Shown: positions 43,381-52,057, counted from the stretch's first letter. The stretch is 64,000 nucleotides of DNA from Dielma fastidiosa (GCF_000313565.1 NZ_HE578925.1:124001-188000); one strand, 5' to 3'. The notes: generated from the letters alone by a model not told the origin. A program made the numbers and translations.

Positions 43381-44294
43381 TCTAAGGATGGCACAATCAG
43401 CTTCAGATGCTGTTGGTGGACAATGATTTTAGGGTTTTTTAATTGTTTGATTTCACCGTCGATACAGACGTTGATTTCATGCTCAGCTTCTACCTGTACC
43501 TCATGGCATTGACGGTAATGGACAATCTTTTGATATTGCTTTTGAAGATGCTCACCGCGCTTGTAGACATTCATCAGCTGCAGAATTTTAAGCCTTGATA
43601 CCGAGGGGATCAATACTAAATCGATCAGTCCGTCCTGCATGTCTGAACATGGGGCTGCCCGATAGCTGCCGCCGTAATATTGGCCGTTTGCCATGACTGC
43701 GAAGGTATAGTTCTTATGCGGCAGCCGAATGCCGTCAGCAATCAATTCAAAATGATTCTTAATAGATGTTAAGAAGCAATAAAATACAGAAATATCATAA
43801 GCCTTGGCACCGCTGATAAAAGGCAGCCGTTTAAAACGTACCATATTCTGGGCAATACTTGAATCAAGACCAATATTAATTACATTGATGCTGAAATGAC
43901 CATTCACCTCAAGCAGATCAATCTTGCGGGCTGGTGCTTTAATTAATTCTTTCAGATTAAGGAAAGCATCCATAGCCTGACTGCCGAAGCTTTTCACAAA
44001 ATCATTGCCGCTGCCGATGGGAACCGGCGCTAGTTCAACATTTTCATGATGAACGATGCCGTTGACAATCTCATTCAGCGTGCCGTCACCGCCGCAGCTG
44101 TAAATTCTTACCGGCTCATTGCTCATGGCATAGTGCCTGGCAATATCGGTAGCGTCATGAACGCCTTTTGTCACTTCAATGCGATAGGTACCCTCAACGG
44201 CTTCTTCAATGAATATTTTGTTGACCATCGCTGCGATATGCTTTGTCTGATCACTTTTGCCGGCAGTAGGGTTAATGATAAATATATGCTTCAT
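43365..44294 (-). CDS. Diacylglycerol/lipid kinase family protein (YegS/DgkB type)
   Basis: 309 residues. INPTAGKSDQTK opens the catalytic domain; SCGGDGTLNEIVNGI holds the nucleotide-binding GGDGT, and PIGSGNDFVKSF the second substrate-site loop. The C-terminal half is the usual beta-sandwich with GLIDLVLIP. Family members phosphorylate diacylglycerol or related lipids at the membrane to recycle them. GGGAGAAG lies before the ATG on the leftward strand, with a promoter TTGCTG-17-TATAAT upstream. Single-gene unit. Exact lipid not determinable. Confidence 0.9.
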   Translation of the reverse strand: MKHIFIINPTAGKSDQTKHIAAMVNKIFIEEAVEGTYRIEVTKGVHDATDIARHYAMSNEPVRIYSCGGDGTLNEIVNGIVHHENVELAPVPIGSGNDFVKSFGSQAMDAFLNLKELIKAPARKIDLLEVNGHFSINVINIGLDSSIAQNMVRFKRLPFISGAKAYDISVFYCFLTSIKNHFELIADGIRLPHKNYTFAVMANGQYYGGSYRAAPCSDMQDGLIDLVLIPSVSRLKILQLMNVYKRGEHLQKQYQKIVHYRQCHEVQVEAEHEINVCIDGEIKQLKNPKIIVHQQHLKLIVPSLENKTL

Positions 44295-44321
44295 AAACTT
44301 CTCCCTTTTTCATTAAATTCA

Positions 44322-44350
44322 TTATAGCTGATTTAAAGATATACAGCAAT
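44322..44350 (-). promoter_or_regulatory. Promoter of the lipid kinase gene
   Basis: Leftward: TTGCTG (44350-44345), 17 bases, TATAAT (44327-44322). Confidence 0.75.
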
Positions 44351-44411
44351 CATATATGATGAATGAATAGTCTTACAGATTAGTCATAGAGCTATACATT
44401 TATTGTGAAAA

Positions 44412-44420
44412 TGTTATAAT
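44412..44420 (+). promoter_or_regulatory. Extended -10 promoter before nfeD
   Basis: TGTTATAAT, followed by AAAGGAGG and the ATG at 44443. It lies back to back with the leftward promoter at 44322. Confidence 0.65.
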
Positions 44421-44442
44421 AAGACATGTAAAGGAGGACATT

Positions 44443-44874
44443 ATGGAACCAACTTTAATATTCTGGATCATTGCGTGTATCGCATTCATCTTAATTGAAG
44501 CTATTACACAGCAGCTGGTAGCTGTATGGTTTGTGGTTGGCAGCGCCTGTTCATTACTGGTTTCACTGTTCGATGTGTCATTTGATCATCAGATAATTAT
44601 TTTTATCATTGTTTCTTTATTGACACTGATTGCATTAAGACCATTGCTTAAGAAATTTATGAGCGGCAAGTTTGTTGCGACCAATACAGAAAGCAACATC
44701 GGTCAGCTGGCATTAGTAACAAAAGAATTTGATCCATTAACGCTTGAAGGCAGAATTTTGGTCAATAATATGGACTGGGCTGCTAAGAGCATTGACGGAC
44801 ACTGTTTTAAAACTGGTGAGAAAGTTATCGTTCAATCCATCGAAGGTGTTAAGTGCCTTGTGAAGATGGCTTAA
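44443..44874 (+). CDS. NfeD-like membrane protein
   Basis: 143 residues. The N-terminal half contains three membrane segments (about 4-22, 27-45 and 48-66); the C-terminal half is the OB-fold of short NfeD proteins, with IGQLALVTKEFDP and ILVNNMDWAAKS and the final GEKVIVQSIEGVKCLVK. Short NfeD proteins work with an SPFH protein encoded next to them; here that gene starts 19 bases downstream. AAAGGAGG precedes the ATG. Role: organisation or quality control of membrane patches, by family knowledge. Confidence 0.88.
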   Translation: MEPTLIFWIIACIAFILIEAITQQLVAVWFVVGSACSLLVSLFDVSFDHQIIIFIIVSLLTLIALRPLLKKFMSGKFVATNTESNIGQLALVTKEFDPLTLEGRILVNNMDWAAKSIDGHCFKTGEKVIVQSIEGVKCLVKMA

Positions 44875-44893
44875 TAAAAAAGGAGAAAAAATT

Positions 44894-45781
44894 ATGTTTT
44901 GGATCGTTATAGGATTATTTTTGCTGTTTATTATTGCTTTCCTGGCATTCCATGTGCGGATTGTTAATCAAAGTCAGGCTGTTGTTGTAGAACGCTTAGG
45001 GGCTTATCAGACAACATGGGGTACAGGGGTTCATTTCCTGCTGCCATTTATGGAACGTGTAGCAACTACGATTTCATTGAAGGAGCATGTAGTTGATTTT
45101 GATCCGCAGCCGGTTATCACTAAGGATAACGTTACGATGCAGATCGATACTGTTGTTTATTTTCAGGTTACTGATCCGAAGCTTTATGCTTATGGTGTCA
45201 ACAATCCAATGATGGCTGTTGAGAATTTAACAGCGACAACTCTGCGTAACATCATTGGTGATTTGGATCTTGATGGCACATTGACTTCCCGTGATTTAAT
45301 TAATACTCAGATGCGTGCAATTCTTGATGAAGCAACTGATAAATGGGGAATTAAGGTTAACCGTGTAGAGCTGAAGAATATTCTGCCGCCGCGTGAAATT
45401 CAGGATGCGATGGAGAAACAGATGAAGGCTGAACGTGAACGCCGTGAAGCAATCCTGCAGGCTGAAGGCCGTAAGACAAGTGAAATCTTAATTGCTGAAG
45501 GTGAAAAGGAATCAGCGATTCTGAGAGCGGAAGCGGTTAAGGAACAGAAGATTCGTGAAGCGCAAGGTGAGGCTGAGGCAATTGAATTAGTTCAGAAGGC
45601 ATTGGCTGATTCATTAAATGTATTGAGTGCGGCAACGATTTCTGATGAAGTCTTAAAGCTTAAGAGTTTAGAAGCACTGCAGAAGGTAGCTGACGGACAG
45701 GCTACGAAGCTGATTATTCCAAGTGAAATTCAGAATTTGTCCAGCTTGATTGCTTCAGTGAAAGAATCAGGTACGTTATAA
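44894..45781 (+). CDS. SPFH/stomatin family protein (QmcA-like)
   Basis: 295 residues. One N-terminal membrane helix (about 2-20), then the SPFH domain: VVVERLGAYQTTWGTGVHFLLPF, TKDNVTMQIDTVVYFQVTDP, TLRNIIGDLDLDGTLTSRD. From about 180 a long coiled coil (KQMKAERERREAILQAEGRK) follows, with QKVADGQATKLIIPSE near the end. Such proteins assemble into ring-like scaffolds at the membrane. It forms an operon with nfeD upstream, a widely conserved pair. GGAGAAAAAATT precedes the ATG. A terminator follows. Confidence 0.93.
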   Translation: MFWIVIGLFLLFIIAFLAFHVRIVNQSQAVVVERLGAYQTTWGTGVHFLLPFMERVATTISLKEHVVDFDPQPVITKDNVTMQIDTVVYFQVTDPKLYAYGVNNPMMAVENLTATTLRNIIGDLDLDGTLTSRDLINTQMRAILDEATDKWGIKVNRVELKNILPPREIQDAMEKQMKAERERREAILQAEGRKTSEILIAEGEKESAILRAEAVKEQKIREAQGEAEAIELVQKALADSLNVLSAATISDEVLKLKSLEALQKVADGQATKLIIPSEIQNLSSLIASVKESGTL

Positions 45782-45787
45782 GAACAC

Positions 45788-45814
45788 AAGGCTGCGTAAT
45801 GCAGTCTTTTTCTT
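45788..45814 (+). terminator. Intrinsic terminator after the SPFH gene
   Basis: AAGGCTGC-GTAAT-GCAGTCTT then TTTCTTTT. Confidence 0.82.
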
Positions 45815-45956
45815 TTGCCTGAACTATTTATTATAAGCAGATGCGGGATTTATGATGCGGATGTCTATCTTGTTTATCAGGATGGATAATTTCTTAAAAT
45901 TTTTATGCAGGAAATCATTTTCTTAAGATAGAAGCGTTTTAATGCAGATAAACATG

Positions 45957-45983
45957 TGATATAATTGACATGAAAACTCATGT
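45957..45983 (+). promoter_or_regulatory. Extended -10 promoter and small leader hairpin of the hydrogenase cluster
   Basis: TGATATAAT at 45957-45965; just downstream ACATGA-AAAC-TCATGT (45968-45983) can form a hairpin, with TTTTT shortly after. A leader of about 85 bases separates it from the first gene. No other content was identified between 45815 and 46054. Confidence 0.5.
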
Positions 45984-46054
45984 TATGTTTTTCGTATAGT
46001 CTGAATTCATCCACTATGTGAAGAATTTGACAATTAAAAAAGGGAGAGAAAATT

Positions 46055-47512
46055 ATGAGCTTATTTACACATGAAGCGAGACAATTCAAATTTGATGTAT
46101 TAAGAGAAGTTGCACGCCGTACTTTCGAAGGAAGGCTAAGTGAATCAACACCCGATGAATTAGCTATGCTGCTGATTCCTACCAGTCAGGCTTCATTTCG
46201 ATGCTGTGTCTATAAGGAAAGGGAAATCATTCGTGAAAGAACCAGAATGGCAGCTGGCAAAACACCGATTGTAAGCAATCAGCCGCATAATCCAAAGCAG
46301 ATTGTCAGAGTGCTGGAAGCGGCATGTGACGGCTGTACGATTCATAAAATATGTGTGACTGATAACTGCCGTAAATGTATGGCTAAGAGCTGTCTGGCTT
46401 CCTGTCGTTTTGATGCGATGCGGATGGGATCTGATTCTGCCTATATCGATTATGATAAATGTAAGGAATGCGGCGCTTGTGTTAATGCCTGCCCATTCCA
46501 TGCAATCGTTGAGACGCAAAGACCGTGCCGTAAGAGCTGTCCGGTAGATGCAATCTCAATGGATGAGTATAATATTGCCAAGATTGATGAAGGTAAGTGC
46601 ATCAACTGCGGCGCCTGTCAGTCAGTTTGTCCATTCGGAGCCATTGAGGATATGAGCCAAATGGTGCCGGTAGTTGAACAGCTTCGTGACAAGGCTTCTA
46701 TGACGGCCATTATTGCTCCGGCGATTCAAGGTCAGATGGATAATGCAACATTGCCGCAGATCAAGCAGGCAATTCGGCTGCTTGGCTTTGATGAGGTATA
46801 TGAGGCTGCCAGCGGTGCTGATGCGGTTGCCTGGTATGAAAAACAGGATCTGCTGCATCACAAGGCAGAAGGCGTACAGATGACAACTTCATGCTGTCCG
46901 GCTTTTGTGAATATGGCCCGTCTGCATTTCCCGACAATCTATGAAAAGAATGTCAGCAAGATGGTATCACCGATGGAAGCAATCGCTCGTTATATCAAGT
47001 CAGTCAAGGATACAAAAGTAGTCTTTATCGGTCCGTGTGTTGCGAAAAAACAGGAAGCGATGGAAGACTTCTCAGTGGTTGACTATGTACTTACTTTTGA
47101 AGAGCTGGCAGCAATGCTGACGGCTCAGCATATTGATGTTGAAGGTGTTGAACCGCGTGAAGGCGATGAACCAAGCGCTCATGGCCGCGGCTTTGCCATT
47201 GGCGGCGGTGTCAGCAAGGCGGTTGCACAGGCGGCCAAGGAATGTGCTGATGAGGATGCGATTACCTCACTTTATGCCGATGGTGCAGCAGAATGCAAAA
47301 AGAATCTGCTGATGATGAAAGTAGGGCGTTTTAACGCTGATATTCTTGAGGGTATGTGCTGTCCGGGCGGCTGTGTCTGCGGACCGGCAACGATTGAAAA
47401 TCCAATGAAAGTAAAACAGCGCATGACTAAAGAAAATGCCGCAATCAAAGATAAACCGATTAAAGCAACACTGGAAACATTTGATTTCTCTAAAATTAAT
47501 CTTCATAAATAA
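46055..47512 (+). CDS. [FeFe] hydrogenase, monomeric group B type
   Basis: 485 residues. The N-terminal block FRCCVYKEREIIRERTRMAAG is typical of group B enzymes; a Cys-rich ferredoxin region follows (CDGCTIHKIC, CRKCMAKSC, then CKECGACVNACPF and CINCGACQSVCPF, two [4Fe-4S] sites). The H-cluster domain has L1 TTSCCPAFV, L2 FIGPCVAKKQEA and L3 LEGMCCPGGCVCG, all four cluster-binding Cys intact. It should interconvert H2 and protons with ferredoxin, in the cytosol. GGGAGAG precedes the ATG. It opens a four-gene cluster; maturases HydE, HydF and HydG are not in the window. Physiological direction is not known for this group. Confidence 0.9.
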   Translation: MSLFTHEARQFKFDVLREVARRTFEGRLSESTPDELAMLLIPTSQASFRCCVYKEREIIRERTRMAAGKTPIVSNQPHNPKQIVRVLEAACDGCTIHKICVTDNCRKCMAKSCLASCRFDAMRMGSDSAYIDYDKCKECGACVNACPFHAIVETQRPCRKSCPVDAISMDEYNIAKIDEGKCINCGACQSVCPFGAIEDMSQMVPVVEQLRDKASMTAIIAPAIQGQMDNATLPQIKQAIRLLGFDEVYEAASGADAVAWYEKQDLLHHKAEGVQMTTSCCPAFVNMARLHFPTIYEKNVSKMVSPMEAIARYIKSVKDTKVVFIGPCVAKKQEAMEDFSVVDYVLTFEELAAMLTAQHIDVEGVEPREGDEPSAHGRGFAIGGGVSKAVAQAAKECADEDAITSLYADGAAECKKNLLMMKVGRFNADILEGMCCPGGCVCGPATIENPMKVKQRMTKENAAIKDKPIKATLETFDFSKINLHK

Positions 47513-47534
47513 TCTAAGGAAAGAGGAAACAGTT

Positions 47535-47780
47535 ATGGTAACAATTGAAATTTGTATTGGAAGCAGTTGTTTCGTGAAGGGAAGTAATGAAGTCGTAGAG
47601 TTGTTGAAGAATTATATCGCTGAACATCATTTAGAGGAAAAGGTACAGCTTAAGGGCGCTTTCTGTATGGGACAGTGTACGAAAGGTCTGGGTATTAAAG
47701 TGAATGGCAAGATTCTTGAGGGTGCTACGCTTTATAATGTGGTAGATCTGCTTGAACCTGAATTAAAGGAATTGTTATGA
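47535..47780 (+). CDS. Thioredoxin-like [2Fe-2S] ferredoxin
   Basis: 81 residues with ICIGSSCFVKG at the start and GAFCMGQCTKGLGI in the middle: the Cys spacing of NuoE/HydC-type [2Fe-2S] thioredoxin-fold proteins. ATG at 47535 with AAAGAGG upstream; a longer frame overlaps the hydrogenase and has no ribosome site. Its stop overlaps the start of the PAS hydrogenase by four bases (ATGA). It probably carries electrons to or from one of the two hydrogenase proteins. Confidence 0.88.
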   Translation: MVTIEICIGSSCFVKGSNEVVELLKNYIAEHHLEEKVQLKGAFCMGQCTKGLGIKVNGKILEGATLYNVVDLLEPELKELL

Positions 47781-49447
47781 GTAAAATCATCGCATTAAAG
47801 GAAAATAATTGTAAAAGCTGTCTTAAATGCGTCCGTAACTGTCCGACTAAGGCAATTACTTTTGAAAGCGGCAGCCCGGAAATCATTGAAGAAGAATGCT
47901 TATCATGCGGCCGCTGTTACTTGTTCTGTCCGCAAAGTGCAAAAGAGGTGCGCAGTGATCTTGAGCGTGTGAGAGCATGGCTTAAGGCTAAGGAAGAAGT
48001 TGTTATCTCAGTAGCGCCGTCTTATCCAATTGTATGGCCTAATTTCAGTAAGCTGAAGCAGGCACTGCTTGAGGTGGGTTTTAGTGCGGTTGAAGAAACC
48101 GCGCAGGGAGCTGCGGTAGTATCGTCACAATATGTCGGTTTGATGCGTGAGCAGTCGATGACGAATATTATTGAAACGTGCTGTCCGGTTATTGTCAGGT
48201 TGATTGAGACAAAATATCCATCATTGATCAGTCAGCTGAGTCCCATCGCGTCACCGATGATTATTCACGGCAGAATGCTTAAGGAAAAATATCCGAATGC
48301 GAAAGTGGTTTTTTTGAGTCCATGTGTGGCTAAGCAGAATGAAGCATTAGATGAACGCTTTACCGGCAGTGTTGACGCAGTGATCAGTATGCCGGAAATG
48401 GATGAATGGCTGCTTGATACGGAGCTTTATGATGAAGAAGCTATTGAGCCGCAGGAAAATATTGCCCGGCTTTATCCAATCAGCGGCGGTATTATTAAGA
48501 CGATTGATAATTTCAGCGGCTATAAGCGATTAGCCGTAGAAGGTATAGAACGCTGTCAGACGGCGCTTCAATCAATTGAAAACGGCCATCTTAAAGGATT
48601 CTTTTTTGAGATGAATGCCTGCTTAGGCGGCTGTCTGGGCGGCCCGTATTTATATGCTTACAAGGAAAATGAATGGCTGGCTCAAACGCGTATTTTAAAG
48701 GCTGAGGAAGCTGGGAAAATCGATTATCAGGACTGCTCGCTGCCGGTGAGTGCTAAATGGCAGGATGATCATGTTGATCAGCCTGAATTCAGTGAAGCGG
48801 CAATTGATGAAGTTCTGCAGTCGATGGGCAAGGCGGATTATTCAAGACAGCTCAACTGCGGCGCCTGCGGATATGATACATGCCGTGAAAAGGCAATTGC
48901 GGTATTGCTTGGCAAGAGTGATCCGAAGCATTGTCTGCCATACGCTTTAGAGAATGCAGAATCTATTTCTAATTTAATTATTGAACATACACCGAATGGT
49001 ATTATTGTGCTTGATGCTTTCCGGAAAGTAAAAGAGATTAACCCTTCGGCGATTAAGCTTTTAAAACTGCAGAATTTCAGTGTTAAGGGATTTGATATTC
49101 AATCCATCCTGCCATCTGGACAGATCAGTGATGTGCTGGATCATTTAGATGGGGTTAAATATTTTATTGAGGAATATCCCGATGCCGGTAAGGTGATTGA
49201 GCATGCTGTTATTCCGGTTAAGGAAGAAAATGCCAGCTTTATCATTTTGATGGATCTGACCGAAAAGATGCAGCAGGAAGAAAAACTGAAACAGCTGCGC
49301 CGTGATACGATTGCCTCCACGCAAAAGGTTATTGATAAACAGATGCGTGTGGTTCAGGAAATCGCTTCGCTGCTTGGTGAGACTACCGCTGAGACAAAGG
49401 TCGTATTGACTAACCTTAATAAGACGATTGAGGGAGAGTCGGAGTGA
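47777..49447 (+). CDS. PAS-containing sensory [FeFe] hydrogenase homologue (HydS-like, group C)
   Basis: 556 residues in order: two ferredoxin sites (CKSCLKCVRNCP and CLSCGRCYLFCP, 1-60); an H-cluster domain with L1 ETCCPVIV, L2 FLSPCVAKQNEA and L3 NACLGGCLGGP (cluster Cys kept, surroundings altered relative to catalytic types); a further Cys4 iron-sulphur site LNCGACGYDTC (about 357-367); a PAS domain (about 395-505, TPNGIIVLDAFRKVKEINP); and a C-terminal coiled coil. This layout is that of putative H2 sensors rather than enzymes. It overlaps both neighbours (ATGA with the ferredoxin, TGATG with the phosphatase), so stoichiometric production with a SpoIIE phosphatase is expected. Confidence 0.88.
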   Translation: MSKIIALKENNCKSCLKCVRNCPTKAITFESGSPEIIEEECLSCGRCYLFCPQSAKEVRSDLERVRAWLKAKEEVVISVAPSYPIVWPNFSKLKQALLEVGFSAVEETAQGAAVVSSQYVGLMREQSMTNIIETCCPVIVRLIETKYPSLISQLSPIASPMIIHGRMLKEKYPNAKVVFLSPCVAKQNEALDERFTGSVDAVISMPEMDEWLLDTELYDEEAIEPQENIARLYPISGGIIKTIDNFSGYKRLAVEGIERCQTALQSIENGHLKGFFFEMNACLGGCLGGPYLYAYKENEWLAQTRILKAEEAGKIDYQDCSLPVSAKWQDDHVDQPEFSEAAIDEVLQSMGKADYSRQLNCGACGYDTCREKAIAVLLGKSDPKHCLPYALENAESISNLIIEHTPNGIIVLDAFRKVKEINPSAIKLLKLQNFSVKGFDIQSILPSGQISDVLDHLDGVKYFIEEYPDAGKVIEHAVIPVKEENASFIILMDLTEKMQQEEKLKQLRRDTIASTQKVIDKQMRVVQEIASLLGETTAETKVVLTNLNKTIEGESE

Positions 49448-50625
49448 TGAATATCCATGTTGAGACATATACCGCTTCTTTAAATAAGAAGTATGAGGAA
49501 TTATGCGGTGATCGGGTGAAAATTGTCCGCAACGCGGATTCCTGCATTTTAGTGCTTGCCGATGGTCTTGGCAGTGGGGTAAAAGCAAATATATTAGCGA
49601 CGCTTACTTCTGAAATCTTATCAACGATGGTTGCGGAAGGAACAACAATTGAAGAAGCCATTCAGACAATCACGGCTACGCTGCCGGTGTGCCGTGAACG
49701 CGGCGTTGCCTATTCGACCTTTATCATCGTCCAGATTTTTTATGACGGCCGTGTTTATTTGGCGGAGTATGACAGTCCTGATGTGATTTTTCTGCAGGGC
49801 AGCCGGGCTGGTACTTTTGAAAGAGAAATTCATGTGCATTCAGAGAAGAAGGTTCGGGAAGCGCATTTTATGGTTGAACCCGGAGATCGATTGATTTTAT
49901 TTTCTGACGGCATCGTTCATGCCGGGGTTGGTTCAATTTTGAATTTTGGCTGGGATAAGAAAGAAATCACTCAGCATCTTTTAACGATGCAGCATTATAA
50001 CGATAATGCCAGAACGACGACTTGGAATCTGCTGCATGCGGTTAATGATCTGTATCAGGGACTGCCGGGAGATGATTCCACGGTAGCAGTTGCGCATATT
50101 CTTGAGCCAAAAGAAACAATGATGATGGTTGGCCCGCCGGTAAATAAAGAAGATGATGAGGTTGTAGCTCGTAAACTAATGAGCGCTACCGGCAAGAAAA
50201 TTGTCTGTGGCGGCACGACTTCACAGATCATTTCACGTTATCTCCATGAAGAAATCAAAATGGATGATCTGCTTAGCTTTACCGGTGATGTACCGCCGAT
50301 TGCCAGAATCAAGGGAATTGATTTGGTTACTGAGGGTGCATTGACGATTGGCAAGGCACTGCAGTATCTTGAGGAATGTGCAAAATCAAGAGATTACTAT
50401 GAGCAATTTATCGAAGCAGACCGTAACGATGGGGCTTTCTTATTGGCCCACACACTTTTATGCGACTGCACAGCGGTTCACTTCCTTTTAGGAACCGCCG
50501 ATAATATTGCTCATGCTTCAATCAATTATTCGCCGATTTCACTCAGTCAGAAGATCAAGGTCATCGAAAAAATGGGTGAAGAGTTAAAAAAATTAGGTAA
50601 AATTGTCACAATTGAAAAATTTTAG
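49447..50625 (+). CDS. SpoIIE/PP2C-type serine phosphatase coupled to the sensory hydrogenase
   Basis: 392 residues. The N-terminal 230 or so form a PP2C-like domain of the SpoIIE group: CILVLADGLGSGVKANI (metal-binding Asp-Gly), GDRLILFSDGIVHAG, and LPGDDSTVAVAHI (second metal Asp). The remaining 160 residues (VVARKLMSATGKKIVCGGTTS, ALTIGKALQYLEE) form a domain I do not recognise. ATG at 49447 overlaps the upstream stop; GGGAGAG about 12 bases before. It should remove phosphate from a protein, typically an anti-sigma-factor antagonist; no such partner is in the window. Output of the H2/redox sensor by position (inference). Confidence 0.87.
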   Translation: MNIHVETYTASLNKKYEELCGDRVKIVRNADSCILVLADGLGSGVKANILATLTSEILSTMVAEGTTIEEAIQTITATLPVCRERGVAYSTFIIVQIFYDGRVYLAEYDSPDVIFLQGSRAGTFEREIHVHSEKKVREAHFMVEPGDRLILFSDGIVHAGVGSILNFGWDKKEITQHLLTMQHYNDNARTTTWNLLHAVNDLYQGLPGDDSTVAVAHILEPKETMMMVGPPVNKEDDEVVARKLMSATGKKIVCGGTTSQIISRYLHEEIKMDDLLSFTGDVPPIARIKGIDLVTEGALTIGKALQYLEECAKSRDYYEQFIEADRNDGAFLLAHTLLCDCTAVHFLLGTADNIAHASINYSPISLSQKIKVIEKMGEELKKLGKIVTIEKF

Positions 50626-50683
50626 TCGTTTTTCGACAAAATCCGCTCTTGGTTTCCACTAAAATAAGGAGTGGGTGATCAGA

Positions 50684-51064
50684 ATGAGTATTCAATTAAT
50701 TGCGTGTATTAATGATTCCGCAAAAATATTTAAGGGAAATGATAAAGTGCTGCTGCATACGCTGGCCAATGCTGACCGCAATCAGAAGCAGGCGTTCTTT
50801 CGCTTTCATGATTTTGAAACAATTTTAGCTGGCTGCAGTTCATTCTTTGAGGATCAGTGTATCTGTACAGAAGCAGATACACTTTATTTACGCAATGAAT
50901 ATCTCAGAAAAAATTATTCATTAACGGTATATGAAGATCTGCTGATCACCAATACCTTAGATGATAATCCATTTCTTGAATATCTGCTTCGATATGAAAG
51001 ATGTTGGTGTGTCATTGATGAAAATCAAGGTGTTCACTGGCTGGGGGTATTGTCAAAGCGGTGA
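50684..51064 (+). CDS. Hypothetical protein downstream of the hydrogenase cluster
   Basis: 126 residues, soluble, mixed composition, with Cys at several positions (ACIND, AGCSS, QCICTE, RCWC). No family is recognised. The start is uncertain: GTG 50675 lies three bases after AAGGAG, ATG 50684 lies 12 bases after; the ATG is taken. It is 58 bases from the phosphatase, with a small hairpin (GTCG-TTTTT-CGAC) in between that lacks a strong T-run, so it may belong to the same transcript. A link to hydrogen metabolism is only positional. Confidence 0.65.
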   Translation: MSIQLIACINDSAKIFKGNDKVLLHTLANADRNQKQAFFRFHDFETILAGCSSFFEDQCICTEADTLYLRNEYLRKNYSLTVYEDLLITNTLDDNPFLEYLLRYERCWCVIDENQGVHWLGVLSKR

Positions 51065-51078
51065 AAATCGTGTAAAAT
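51050..51078 (+). promoter_or_regulatory. Promoter of yneF
   Basis: TTGTCA, 17-base spacer, TAAAAT; partly inside the end of the preceding gene. AGGAGG and the ATG at 51108 follow. Confidence 0.6.
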
Positions 51079-51107
51079 AGGTTATGATGTTAGGAGGCAG
51101 TATACCT

Positions 51108-51317
51108 ATGTTGGAGTCTATATTATATACGCTTTTGGGTCTTATTATTGGTGGAGCATTAGGGTTCTATTTCACCAAGAAGAAGTTTGAAAAAGAATTG
51201 AGAGAAAATCCGCCAATCAATGAGAAAATGATTCGTGCAATGTTTTTACAAATGGGACGTAAACCATCTGAGGCACAGATCAAACAGATCATGAAATCGA
51301 TGAATGCGAACAAATAA
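51108..51317 (+). CDS. yneF: YneF family (UPF0154) membrane protein
   Basis: 69 residues: an N-terminal membrane helix (ILYTLLGLIIGGALGFYFT), then the highly conserved cytosolic part PPINEKMIRAMFLQMGRKPSE and QIKQIMKSM. Widespread in Firmicutes and Mollicutes, function unknown. The ATG at 51108 has AGGAGG upstream; a frame from 51084 would begin before that site. Single gene closed by a terminator. Confidence 0.93.
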   Translation: MLESILYTLLGLIIGGALGFYFTKKKFEKELRENPPINEKMIRAMFLQMGRKPSEAQIKQIMKSMNANK

Positions 51318-51340
51318 CACAGCCTTAGCTGTGTTTTTTT
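51316..51340 (+). terminator. Intrinsic terminator after yneF
   Basis: AACACAGC-CTTA-GCTGTGTT then T5. Confidence 0.88.
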
Positions 51341-51346
51341 GAAATT

Positions 51347-52042
51347 ATGATTAAGAAGTTAATACGGTTTATTCTTTGTTTGATCTTGGCGGTGGTGCTG
51401 ATTTTTACTACTTTAGGTTATTTTCAGTATAAAACAGCAATACAATCAATCAGTATTGAGGATAAGGTTGCACAAATCCAGGCGGATGAAAAATATGTAT
51501 CATTAAAGCAGGTTTCTGATTATTTGAAAGATGCGACGGTTGCTATTGAAGACAGGCGTTTTTATGAACATCACGGTGTTGATTTCATCGCGTGGCTGCG
51601 AATTGCCAAGGATCTTATTTTTACTCAGCAAATAAACAGCGGCGGTTCTACGATTACGCAGCAGCTGGCTAAGAATATGTATTTTGGTTATGAACCCTCT
51701 TTAATCAGAAAGTTTTCTGAATTATTTGTTGTGCATGATTTGGAAAGCCGTTATGATAAGGATACGATTTTAGAGCTTTATATTAATATTATTAACTATG
51801 GGGACAATAATTTCGGCATTTATGATGCAGCATATAATTATTATGGTGTATCACCAGCAGAGCTTGATTTAGATCAGGCATCTACACTTGCTGGTATTCC
51901 GCAGTCACCGGCTTATTTGCAGTTAAGCAATTTAACGATGAAAACAATATATAAGCAGAAGGCAGTGCTGAGTGCGATGGTGAAGGAAGGCATGATCACA
52001 CAGGCTGAAATGGATGCGGTGATGAGGAATAAGGGGGAGTAA
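51347..52042 (+). CDS. Monofunctional peptidoglycan glycosyltransferase (GT51)
   Basis: 231 residues: one membrane helix (about 5-26), then a GT51 domain with ATVAIEDRRFYEHHGVDF (catalytic Glu in AIEDRRF), GGSTITQQLAKNMYF, and LELYINIINYGDNNFGIYDAAYNYYG. There is no transpeptidase domain, so it is a MtgA/SgtB-like polymerase of lipid II. It starts six bases past the yneF terminator without a visible ribosome site (the ATG is preceded by GAAATT), so translation may be weak. The next gene begins 15 bases later. Confidence 0.9.
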   Translation: MIKKLIRFILCLILAVVLIFTTLGYFQYKTAIQSISIEDKVAQIQADEKYVSLKQVSDYLKDATVAIEDRRFYEHHGVDFIAWLRIAKDLIFTQQINSGGSTITQQLAKNMYFGYEPSLIRKFSELFVVHDLESRYDKDTILELYINIINYGDNNFGIYDAAYNYYGVSPAELDLDQASTLAGIPQSPAYLQLSNLTMKTIYKQKAVLSAMVKEGMITQAEMDAVMRNKGE

Positions 52043-52057
52043 TCAGGAGGAAAGCTT

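Noticed and set aside
48130-48700. Second catalytic hydrogenase at 47777-49447
   Set aside because: H-cluster cysteines are present, but the altered loop context and the PAS plus phosphatase linkage fit a sensor better than an enzyme.
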